NCBI GenBank assembly: GCA_004009845.1
Contig: RMBW01000020.1
Location: 124,001-188,000, forward strand
DNA length: 64,000 nt
From: Davidsoniella eucalypti
Lineage: Eukaryota; Ascomycota; Sordariomycetes; Microascales; Ceratocystidaceae
Direction: 5' to 3'
Shown here: piece by piece, positions 31,763 to 42,218 of the stretch
Layout: each line of letters begins with the position of its first letter
How positions within the stretch are numbered: position 1 is the stretch's first letter
Program-made: the position numbers and the translations under genes
The notes under the pieces: model-generated
Database searches by the model: none
What the model was told of the DNA's origin: nothing
The model's input: only the letters and a program-made list of their open reading frames with translations

Positions 31763-34358
31763 GGCAGCGGGAGATATGTATACGGCAAAAGGAAATCAAT
31801 AGGCGTTCAGAGAGGCTAAGATGTTGTGTTCGAATGGCTAAACTAGCTGGCTAGCATAAACCCAGTGGACGGCGGGATGAGCTGAGACGCTCCGATCACA
31901 GCAGTGGCAGGACGGTCGTGTAAGGGTATTATCATAAGCCAAAAAAGGAGCGGCAGCGATACTAGAAGGGATAGTACTTGAGGGCGATGGCAACAAGAGG
32001 AGATAAAAGAAGCTTCCGGTGAAGGAGAAAAAAACTAGTATAAGACAAAAGCGGCTGACATAAGGAGGAATTGAAAAAGAAACAGGCGGACTTATAGCAA
32101 GATGAAACGGCGCAGCACGGGCAATGGAGAAGCAAAATATGAGCCACTGTAAAAATGCTCTATATATGCTACAGCGTTGTGGTCAAGGCAAAGAAGAAGG
32201 AGAAACGAGGCTCTCGATGTACAATTATAGGTGTAGAAAGAGTGGAAAGGCTGAGTGATATTCGTATTGTTGATTCTGGTCAGGTAGTTGCGGTGGGAAA
32301 GGGAAGGCATGTCGTGAGAGGAAGGAATCAAACAAGCGCAGTTGCTCCTTCTGGTGGGCAACGACAGCCAGCTAGTGCTTGACCTTTGGCTTCCATGTCG
32401 GCTTCCATGTTGGCTTCAAAATTGAAATTTGTATATTAACTTGTGTTGCATATGCTGCATGCCCTACAGCACCTTTTAGAGTGGGGATTTGGTCTAGGTT
32501 GCGTGGAGGTTTTGCATTACAGGCTGTTTGTTAGTGAGCCTGGCCCGTTGAGTTAGCGGCTATGCTTCTATGGATAATTATTAGCTGGAGCTTTGATTAG
32601 CTGTTCACATTGAATTGCAGGCTGCGGCCCAAGTTGCGCTGGGACAGCAAATATTGGTTGATATCAGTTGGTAGTTGATATTAGCTGAGATTAGTTGCTA
32701 CTGGCCAGCTGGCCCTCTGGCTGTACATACTAGACATACATACAGTGTATGTCTAGACTATAAGAGGAACATTTCAGACGTCCGGCGGCGAGCTGCCCCC
32801 GGTTCCGTCCTTTCTCCCCAGCGCCTTGGGGCAGGACACGCACACCTCGGAAAAGATGCGGATGGGACCAACAAGCAGATACAATGTCGACGTGGGTTGT
32901 CGATCGCATAGTAGCGACTCGCTGGAATGCTGCACAACGATGGCCTGCACCATGGTCCAGGCCATGTATTTGAAGATATTGATATTGCCGGCCCCTCGAA
33001 CACGCAGACTTCCTAATAGCAGAGCCAATGTAATATCACAGAGGCAGAATCAGCCAGTGATTGCTAGATATTCTAATGCCATCTCAGACAGTCTAGTATA
33101 CAATTATATAGAATTAAGACACGCCAAGCTCACCGCTTGCACTGGCATTCGGCAGGCCAAAAATGAAGCTCTGGCACTTGCAATCGTGGCCGCCCCTCGT
33201 TCAGACAGGATGTCGTTCCTGTTCGTAGGTCCATGCGACGTCAACCGAATGGCAAACCCTGAACTAACTAATGCTAGCTTCATCTTAGCTCTGCTTCTAG
33301 GCAGTCAAGCCAGTTTACAGACAGCAAAAAAGGAAACTAAATAAAAGTGACCAAAACTCCCCTGGTTACAAATGAGAATGACTTTAAACCGTTGTTAGTC
33401 GTCAACGCGTTCGCCGGTATTTAGCCGGCTACGCGCTACCCGACCCAGCCACCGCGATTTGTGGCAGTATCCAAGTGTGGCGCCGAGGGCCCCTGCGAGC
33501 GGGTAGTGCGCTTAAGCTAGCTGCTCTAAACAATAAGTAGCAGAGCAGCAGTTGCCTATATTGTATGTAGCTGTGATTAGCTGGGTCGCCCATTGCAACG
33601 GTTGCCCAGGCAGTAGAACCTGCAAAATTCGGTAGTTGCCGTGCCAGAAATGCGAGCAGCCCTCCTCAACCCTTTTTTTTCCTTTTCTTTTCTTCTTTCT
33701 TGAGCTACGTATTTTCGCGATATTTGTGCCTTTGTTTCTGCACTCGTTGATTTGACTGTCGGCGTCATTCTGCGCCGCTACTATATAACCTTCAATTGCC
33801 TTTTATCTGCTTTTTATTTGCCGTATATAGATTAATTGCTTGATACCAATTGATCTCTAGCTATCTATTGTTGTTTTCAAGCCTTGTAACCGTCTACAAT
33901 TAGTCCAGCAGCCCTCTAGATCAAAAAGAAGAGCCCTAGCGCACGTTATTTCCAGGGCCCATTCCGCTGAATGATCGCCTGATCGCCTCGGCGCTGACTT
34001 TTCTTCTATTAATCGCATCGCAACGCGTCTTCTCTTCCCACGCTTGTTTATCCCCTCTAATCCACTCTCCTCCATCCATTACGCCAACCCTACATCGCTT
34101 CCAACCAATATTCCCATTTTTAGACTACGCTTTTCCTCCCACTACTCCGTCATCGCTTTTGCTGCTGTCGTTGTTTGCCGTTGGAGATCTTGACTTGCTG
34201 TACTCCATTCAACTCCCTCCTCATCGATTTGATCGCATCGTCCTCATCTATCGTCGCGTGCGCGCACTCTTGCCCTCGCGGTTTTCTGCAAACATCGCTA
34301 CCGTGCTATCACTACTATATCGTCATATATAACCTCAGCTTCATAGCCTCGGTCCATC
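31763..34358. other. divergent promoter region between PMR1 and SCC1
   Basis: 2.6 kb without a supported gene. Frames at 32675-32911 and 32826-33344 have no domains. It contains many AGCT, AGCTGG and CTAGC motifs (for example 31849-31855, 32704-32712, 33514-33525), an 11-bp hairpin at 32730-32756, and a pyrimidine-rich leader for SCC1 at about 33990-34350. Confidence 0.5.
32730..32756. repeat. perfect 11-bp inverted repeat with 5-base loop
   Basis: CTAGACATACA (32730-32740) pairs with TGTATGTCTAG (32746-32756) around TACAG. It lies in the middle of the PMR1/SCC1 intergenic region. It has no T-run, so a terminator role is not indicated. Confidence 0.6.
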
Positions 34359-36345
34359 ATGTTCTACTCCGAGACGCTGCTCCAAAAGAGTGGCCCTCTG
34401 GCCCGAGTCTGGCTGTCCGCCAATCTCGAGCGCAAGCTATCCAAGACACACATTCTGCAGTCAGATCTTGGCGAGAGTATCGAGGCCATCATCACCCCGT
34501 CGCAGGCGCCTATGGCCTTGCGTCTGAGTGGCCAGCTGCTGCTTGGTGTCGTCAGAATCTACAGTCGCAAAGCGCGTTATCTACTTGACGACTGCAATGA
34601 AGCTCTAGTCAAAATCAAAATGGTATGTTCTTTCGGCGCTAAACAGAGACCGTGCTTTGCGCATTTTACTAAACTTTACATTCCAGGCCTTCCGTTCCAG
34701 TGGAAACAATGATCTTACCACTACTATCCATGCCCCGACACGTGAAGCCCTCATGCTTCCCGACAAAATCACCCAGTACGATAGCCTCGAGCTACCCCCT
34801 CCTCCGGATGCCGGCTGGCTGCTTTCGCAAATGGAGGATCCGAATGCTACTGGCGCTGCTCTTGGTCGTAAGGGTCGTGTTAGTAACCGCGATATCAACC
34901 TCCAGGAAGATTTCAACAACAGTCAGTTCCTCGATATCCAAGACACACTTGACGAAGAACTTGCCCTAGCGCCCCTCGATGATATTCAGCTAGATCTTGA
35001 CTTCGGCATGGATATCGATGAGCGCCCCAGCAGATTCGACAAGACTGCTGAATTGGGTCGTGACGCCCCAATGGCCCTTTCCGTTGAGGACGACATGTTC
35101 AGTGAACTAGATGTCATGGCTCGTGGTCAGCAAGGCAAGGATCTCATCGAACGCGAACCCTCCCTCGATCTGGATCTTGGTGAGGATACTGTTCGCATTG
35201 CCGACGACGAAGGAGATATTCGTATGGCGGATGACGAGTTCCAGTTCAACCTTGGTGATGACCCATCTATGGTCCCAGCCACCTCCATGGCTCAGCTTGG
35301 CCGTACCCGTATCTCGGAATCCCCTCTTTCGGACATTGACGAAGATTTTGCCAAGGAGGTCGAACAGGAGTACAGCCGTCACCAACAAACCGATTTCTAC
35401 GAGCCAGAGGATGAGCAGGGCTCTGTAATTGTTCGCCGCCCCGCTGCCAGAGCCCGCAAGGTCAAGTTGATTCTTCCCGATGAGGAGACCATGCTCTCCA
35501 GTGCCCATATCAAGGAGCAGCAGGCTAGACACGACAATATCTTACGCCCACAGTCCTTTGTCCCTCATGATGCACACCTCGTCTCTCTCATGGACTCGCA
35601 CAAGAACGGCTATTTCTCGAGCAGCATTCTTCTTGAAAAGCGTGCTGCCTCGTGGGCTCCTGAGCTTAAAGGCTTACTCTCGATGTCGGCTGCTCGTGTG
35701 ACGGTTGAATCGAAGCGTAAGCGCGACAACGTCGAAAGCGAGATTGAGGTTGAACACGCTAAGTCTCCTCGTCTGGAACTCGGTGATGATGATATGTTTG
35801 GCATGGGTACCGCTCTTCCCGCTGGTGGCGAGGACGATACTGCCCAGCCCGACAACACCATAATGGAGCTCGCTGATGATGACCAAGACCTAGAGGATCA
35901 AACGCTAGAGCGTGAAGATATAACTGCTGCTCCTGCCTTTGATGAGACTGTCGCTCCTCTGGTTCATCCTGCCGAGAGCGGCCCTGTCTCAGTTGGTACA
36001 CAGCATGCCGTCCACATCCTGCGTGAACTTTTCGGTGCTGATGCTGAGCACGATGCCGAGAAGCGCAAGCAAACAACTGTTATCTTTCAGGATCTCCTGC
36101 CCGAGGGCCAGACCACCAAGATTGATGCCACCAAGATGTTCTTCGAATGCTTGGTACTCGCTACTAAAGATGCCATCAAGGTTGAACAAGGTGCTGATCT
36201 AGGTGCCCCCATCAGGGTACGCGGTAAGCGTGGCCTTTGGGGTGCTTGGGCTGAGAGTGAGGCTGGTGGTGAGATGGCCGCCCAGATGGAAGCAGAGATT
36301 GAAGCTGCTCCTGCTGCCACTCATGCCGTCTCTGTTGAGGCGTAA
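34359..36345 (+). CDS. SCC1: cohesin kleisin subunit Scc1/Rad21
   Basis: The kleisin that closes the cohesin ring between Smc1 and Smc3 and is cut by separase at anaphase. Two exons (34359-34622 and 34687-36345, a 64 bp intron after KIKM) give 640 aa. Residues 1-105 are the Rad21/Rec8 N-terminal domain (MFYSETLLQKSGPLARVWLS, LLLGVVRIYSRKARYLLDDC). The long acidic central region contains EQEYSR (coded at 35362-35379), which fits the separase pattern. The C-terminal winged helix begins near TKIDATKMFFECLVLATKDA. Length and order match mitotic Rad21 better than meiotic Rec8. Confidence 0.96.
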
Positions 36346-38648
36346 ACGATACCATACTTGACTTGCATTTTTCTTTTCTTCTCCTTTTGACGTATTTTAG
36401 CTAGGATTTCTTTGTTGCTCTTTTTCAAACTTTTTCGGCGCAGATGGCAGGCATATCACTTGATTTTTTTTTGTTTCTAGGTTTCCTTTACTTCTTTTAT
36501 ATCTTTTGTTTCGGTGGATGAGACTCTTCATGTAAAAACATCATCCGGATCTTACAATACTTTGGATAAGTTTATTCGTTCTTCTATCTTTCTCTATTCC
36601 CCCTCTCATCCATATCTTCACAGCCACTATATATGGTATGTCTCATAGCTTATATCTACAACAAACTAGTAGTATCAGTTATAAGATGTCTATTCGTGTC
36701 TCCGCTCATATAAGACTACCCAGGTAGTCTCATATTGAAACAGCGAGACAAAACGGGAAAAATTACGATATAAAAAGCAGGAAACCACTCAAGATTGTTT
36801 TATGATTTCTTTTTCTCTTATTGTATTTGCCCTTTGCCTTGGGTGGGCTGGATTTCAATGCTGGCGTTCTCGGCGCATATCGTATTGGGTGTGGATGGTG
36901 GGTGATACCTGGTCATGTTGCAAGCGTCCATGAACGATACCGCCTTAGTTGCCGATGATACAACACTATCTAGTATCGGCTCTATCTATCCGTTCTTGTT
37001 ATCATGTTTTCTCTTACTCTTTCTTACTACTTCCCTCCTCTTCCATCTTACTATTCTCATATCTACCTTCCATATCTTCTCATGTCCTCCACTTGTATTC
37101 TCTATTTCAAACCTTCTTGATTGTATTGGGAGGTTGGAATATTTCGGCATTGATTGGTGATGTTGCTCTTTGTTCTGCACTTGTGCGTCGATACCAGCAT
37201 TGGGTTTTCAGTAAAGGCTCTTTATCACTTTTAGTCTTATGACATCTTCCACTTAGATAGTACTTCCCCTCAAAAAATGGGCTACTTGTTTATTGATATC
37301 CTTATTTGTTAGACTCGATCGTGTGAAATGCCAACCTAAGTAACCTTTGTATACAACATCTGTTATCTAGACTATATAATAACAATTCTAGGAGTATCTA
37401 GAGTATTGTTGTTATGAGAATAGTTTGATGAAGGTGCAAAGTTGTTGCCTACTGATTATTGACTGTATGTTTGGTGAAAAGGTTATATTGGTAATCACTT
37501 ATTAGGATGTAATATTGAATATAGACAATCTGTAATTTACCCTCCGGGTTCTCCTAAATGCACAAGCACATTTGCTACACATATATTTAACCCTAACTCT
37601 AGTAAGTTATTGCAAAAAAAAAGTGTGTAATTTTACAGATTACTGTTTTATATATGACAAGAAACAAAGAAGATGCCCAATGAGTTGCAGATATGTGGGA
37701 AAAGGAAGAGACTAAACTAGGAAATATAGGGGAAGGCCAGTGTTTATGCTTCTGTGAAGTGCTGGTCAATTAGGTATCATAGAAGAGCCTATCAACAAAC
37801 TCAATCACGGTAAAACTGAGAAGCCAGGTGGGACTGAAAAACCTAGGTAGAATAGAATAAAGAGGAAACATTTACTCAATGAACGGAACAAGGCGAATAA
37901 CCCTCTTCGTGGAACCTTGTGAAACATTAAGAAGGGTTCTGGAATAATCCATAGTCTGAGTGCAAGATTGTCATTTCATGACGCTAGTTCTTTTGTATAT
38001 TTGTAGTGTTTACGGCCTTTAATAAAGTTCATACTACAGTCTCTGATTACATACTCCTTTTTGTAGTTATATATACTGTATCATTTGTTACTTCTTGACC
38101 TTGAACTTGGCTTTTTTAGAAAAAAAAAAAATCTGTGTAGTGCTGATATCAAGACCTTCAAGTCAGACATTTTAGACAAGATAGCTATTGACTTTCAGGA
38201 AAGTCCGTAACTATGTATGTAAGTGCCTTTTGGTTGGTTTTCTTTTCTGCTTGGGCTCTTAATTGAGAACCAGCTCCTTTATCTTGGATACTAACCGTAT
38301 ATTTCTTTATTTCTTATCTCTATACTTCTATGCTGTAGTATGCCTTGTATAAGCACTTACATGGACTGTCATCTCTCCAATGAGCAATATCGAACTAAGA
38401 TTAATAGTTTCTAATAAAAGAAGCTTTCAAGTCATCTTGATAAGTTGGGAGTAATAGCCAAGTGTAGCAGCTGGCCACTCCCCTCTGTTTTTCATCTTCA
38501 TTGTTAGAGTTTGATTTGTCTTTGCCTTGTCTAAGATTTTAGAGTTCCTATGCTTTTGACATCGACTTTACCTTTGCCATTTCCATTGCCTTGGTTTAGC
38601 TAAGTTTTACTTTAGGCTCTGACTGATTGTGTTTACTTGCTCATCTTA
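36346..38648. other. AT-rich intergenic, no gene supported
   Basis: SCC1 3' UTR at the left. The rest is AT-rich with short pyrimidine tracts (36960-37160) and one telomere-like TTAACCCTAAC at 37587-37597. Open frames are short and overlapping. Confidence 0.45.
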
Positions 38649-39156
38649 GATGTTGCTGGCGAGTCAATTGCTGTTAGCTCTCAGGCCACCTATACAAGCC
38701 ATGGCAAAGATGATGCTAAAAATGACAACCAGCCATTTCGACTAGTTGTGTATGGGCCATCCTCCATCGACAAGGCTTCCAAAGAGGTCAAAGGCCCATA
38801 AAGACACAGAAAGATATTGCTTCATATGCCAACAATCTTCAGTCAACTCTAAAGAATCTCCAGGAAGCAAATGAACTGAAATAGATGTCGGCACGGCTGC
38901 TTACTCGCCACGCCACCGCCTTGGCAAGCACTAGAATTTTGCAGCTTCAAGCTCGGTTCAATCACAGATGTTACGGGCAACCGATGATATTCTCGACCTG
39001 GACGAAAATGGAGCCCTTCGATTACATAGTCACGACATGCCGCCCTTTGCAGGCAATGAGCGGAAATCACACACAGTTGCTAAGCATGGCCAAAAGTCGG
39101 GATTCACGGTTGGTGTGACGAACTCAGCCGAAGCAGTCCATCACACACCGCTTTAA
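38649..39156 (+). pseudogene. decayed coding sequence, unrecognised family
   Basis: A frame from 38649 (DVAGESIAVSSQATYTSHGK, then PFRLVVYGPSSIDKASKEV) ends at TAA 38799-38801. A +1 shift just before that stop restores a protein-like frame (HKDTERYCFICQQS), which then meets TGA and TAG and continues to TAA at 39156. Its last part reads LDLDENGALRLHSHDMPPF then KHGQKSGFTVGVTNSAEAV. The consistent hydrophilic, domain-like reading in one shifted frame shows an old gene with one indel and two stops. A CxxC is present. I do not recognise the family; it could be a transposon protein or a lost host gene. Confidence 0.45.
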
Positions 39157-40099
39157 CAATCCCACAAACTCTGATATGCTTGCCTGAGAAGGAAACGAAG
39201 GAGTTGAAGAACAGGCCTTGGTTGCAGTATATGTAGACTATGTATGAACGAGTGGTTCCATTGTTGTTACGCAGTCGCCAACTGGCGTTGCTATGCGGGT
39301 GGCAGCGGGATTCTAGTGTCTGGTTTCCCATGATATATGCTATTGTAGCAGTACTACGTGATAGAGAGAAAAGATAAATTATGAGAATGTGCTTGTTAGT
39401 TTCTCATTATGATCTGTGTAGATTGAGATTATCTGTTACCTTGGGCTAGATTTGGCTGAGGGACTAGCCGAGGCTTCTTTTTGTTATGGAATCTCTTACT
39501 TGAAAACATTGTATCTGCTTTGAAACTACGACCGCCACAGATCCGGCTGGCCAAAAATAGGGCATGATTTGTGTACTAGAACACTAATAACGAAAGAGTC
39601 ATTCTGGTATCGATTAAACTCCCCACCTTCTCTTCTTGATCTGGCTGCGTCATTCCAAGGCTTGGGCCCCCCTAATTTATTAGTAGTATGGCTATTGGCT
39701 ATTTTATGGTGTGACTAGTGACTAGTGACTAATGCCTTATTATTGCGACTTAGTTATGACTGCTACTATTTGCTACGCTGGCTCCTGTGGGCATTTTGCT
39801 CTTACACGCTCTTGTTCGATTGTTCTTGCGATAGTTTCTTATATCTGACCGGACTCGTCTCTCCGTCTTGTCCTTTCCTTATTCTCTTCTCTGTTCATCT
39901 TCCATACTCACATTTTCTGGCCCGAGAAAACCATAAAGCGCTTTGTTCCCAATTTGATTGCTTGCTTATAATTTCTTTCCACATATTTTCAGCGACAGCT
40001 CACATTTTGCCTCTCCCAGAGTCTTGTTATTCCTTTTTTTTTCTTCTTTTTTTTTTCCTTCCTACGGCTAATATTCCGCGCAAGGAAATCATATACAAA
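39157..40099. other. DAHP synthase promoter and leader
   Basis: CT-rich leader from about 39740 to 40080 with T-rich tracts. Three tandem GTGACTA units at 39711-39731 are listed below. No other gene seen. Confidence 0.5.
39711..39731. promoter_or_regulatory. triple GTGACTA tandem repeat upstream of DAHP synthase
   Basis: Three 7-base units in a row create overlapping ACTAGT palindromes and TGACTA half-sites. The half-site differs by one base from the Gcn4/CpcA site TGACTC, so regulation by amino-acid control is possible but unproven. It is about 370 bp upstream of the start codon. Confidence 0.3.
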
Positions 40100-41366
40100 A
40101 TGGTATGCATGCTTTCTCGCCACCAATCGCAATGGCTTCATAGAAATATTTACAAGATGGCTAACACTCAATAGGCTTATTTCCAACCAAACCCCAATGT
40201 CGGCAACACGGAGTCCAGCGAGGACTGGAGAAGTAAGATATCGCTCTACTACAAGCTACAATGGCTTCTCTGTAAGAAATACTAACTAGCGTCTCTATTT
40301 AATAGTCAAGGGCTACAACCCGCTCACTCCTCCCGACCTGCTACAGCACGAGATCCCCCAGACCGAGAACTCCAAGAACACCGTCGTCAAGTCGCGCGAG
40401 GAAGTTGCTGCCGTAGTCCAAGGCCGTGATCCCAATGGCCGTCTATTGGTCGTCATTGGCCCTTGCTCGATCCATGACCCCAAGGCGGCGCTGGAATACT
40501 GCGATATGCTTCTCAAAGAAAAAGAGAAGCATAAAGATGAGCTTTTGATCGTGATGCGCTCGTACTTGGAGAAGCCCCGTACCACTGTGGGTTGGAAGGG
40601 CCTCATTAACGACCCTGATATCGACAACAGCTTCAAGATCAACAAGGGCCTGCGCCTTTCCCGCCAGCTGTTCGTCGATCTGACTGATCGCGGTATGCCC
40701 ATTGCCAGCGAGATGCTGGATACTATCTCTCCCCAGTTCCTGGCTGACTGTCTGTCGGTTGGTGCAATTGGCGCGCGCACCACTGAGTCACAGCTTCACC
40801 GTGAACTGGCCTCTGGTCTTTCGTTCCCCGTTGGCTTCAAGAACGGCACCGACGGCACGCTAGGCGTGGCCATTGACGCTATCGGCGCTGTGCGCCACCC
40901 CCACCACTTCCTATCAGTTACCAAGCCCGGTGTCGTGGCTATCGTAGGCACTGTTGGCAACGAGGACTGCTTCGTAATTCTGCGCGGTGGTAAGCGTGGA
41001 ACCAATTACGACGCTACCAGCATCCAAGACTCCAAAGAGGCTCTGCTCAAGGCTGGTCTGAACTACAGACTGATGGTTGACTGCAGCCATGGTAACTCTA
41101 ACAAGGATCACCGCAACCAGCCATTGGTCGCTGCTGATTTGGCGAACCAGATCTCGGCTGGCGAAGATGCCATTATGGGAGTTATGATCGAGAGCAACAT
41201 CAACGAGGGCAACCAGAAGGTTCCGGCCGAGGGCAAGTCTGGCCTGAAGTACGGTGTCAGCATCACTGATGCTTGCATCTGCTGGAGCGATACTGAATCA
41301 GTTTTGGCTGGCTTGGCCGCTGCCGTCAAGACTCGCAGAGAGCTGAAGAAGACGGCTTCTGCGTAA
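40100..41366 (+). CDS. 3-deoxy-7-phosphoheptulonate (DAHP) synthase, type I
   Basis: First step of the shikimate pathway: PEP plus erythrose 4-phosphate to DAHP, in the cytosol, feedback-inhibited by Phe or Tyr. Three exons: 40100-40102 (the ATG alone), 40175-40232 and 40306-41366; total 373 aa. The start codon is followed at once by a GTATGC donor, and GCTAAC near the first acceptor fits a branch site. Motifs include GPCSIHD (72-78), KPRTTVGWKG (about 112-121), GARTTESQ, KNGTDG, VDCSHGNS and a SNINEGNQK block near residue 315. It belongs to the yeast Aro3/Aro4 group; I cannot decide from sequence which isozyme it is, so no symbol is given. A TGAGTCA motif occurs inside the coding region. Confidence 0.97.
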
Positions 41367-42218
41367 AAAACAGGTGTGCAGTTGGTCTAGAAGAATCAAT
41401 GTAAAATATAGACATGTGATGAAAATACAGGCAGATTTGAAATCTACAACTGCGTTACGAATGAGCTACGATGGTTGTGATGTTATTGACTGATTGATAT
41501 GCCTACTGCGATAATATTTGTCACACATGTCAAACAAAAACAAGCAAGCTAATTTTTGTGTTGCTCTTGATTGTAACCCACCCAACTACCTTTAGCCTAT
41601 TGGATGCTAGATATTCAGGACAGTCATCAAACGTGGGGGGTATACCTGGCACCAGCCGGTAGCAGCTGGCAGCTCATATCTGCACTTTGTGGATTGACGC
41701 ACATCACGTGGTCTCTAGCCAATTAGATTCGGGCTAAATCGGACCTCAGGTAGCGGCCCGCTTTCATTCCCATTGGATCCCGAGAAAAGAGGTTTTTTAG
41801 CGGTGGCTTTTTTTCTTGCCCAGAGCCAGGCCGTTGGCCCGCCTGGGTTCTAAAATTTACAGTAGTAATAACGGTTGGTCGTAAGAATAGTTGGTAGTAA
41901 TATAGTGGCTGCTAATAATCTACGCAATTTTCTGGATTTTTATATGTATCTATTTTCCTACTTTTTGGGTTTTAGTTGCCTGAGCACCTACACTTATTGC
42001 TAGCTAGCACGTTTTAGCCTTCTTGTCTTTTGGTCTACTTTTCTGGGCCAGCTAATTTGCTCTCTTTTTTTCTCTCCTTCCTCTGGAATTTCGTCTCTTT
42101 TTTTCTACTCAACCCGCCTTTCTCTTGCTTTGCTTTTGCTTCTTCCCTCCTCCGTCCTTGTCGTCCTCCCCCGGGTTGAAGGAGTAATTCTTGTTTTTAT
42201 AAAATAATTCGATTCGAC
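41367..42218. other. intergenic between DAHP synthase and CYT1
   Basis: It contains AGCTGGCAGCT at 41665-41675, GCTAGCTAGC near 41999-42008 and a CT-rich CYT1 leader from 42060. No gene supported. Confidence 0.5.

Noticed and set aside
32826..33344. 172-aa plus-strand frame in the PMR1/SCC1 interval
   Set aside because: No recognisable domain, irregular composition and overlapping frames on the other strand; most likely chance.
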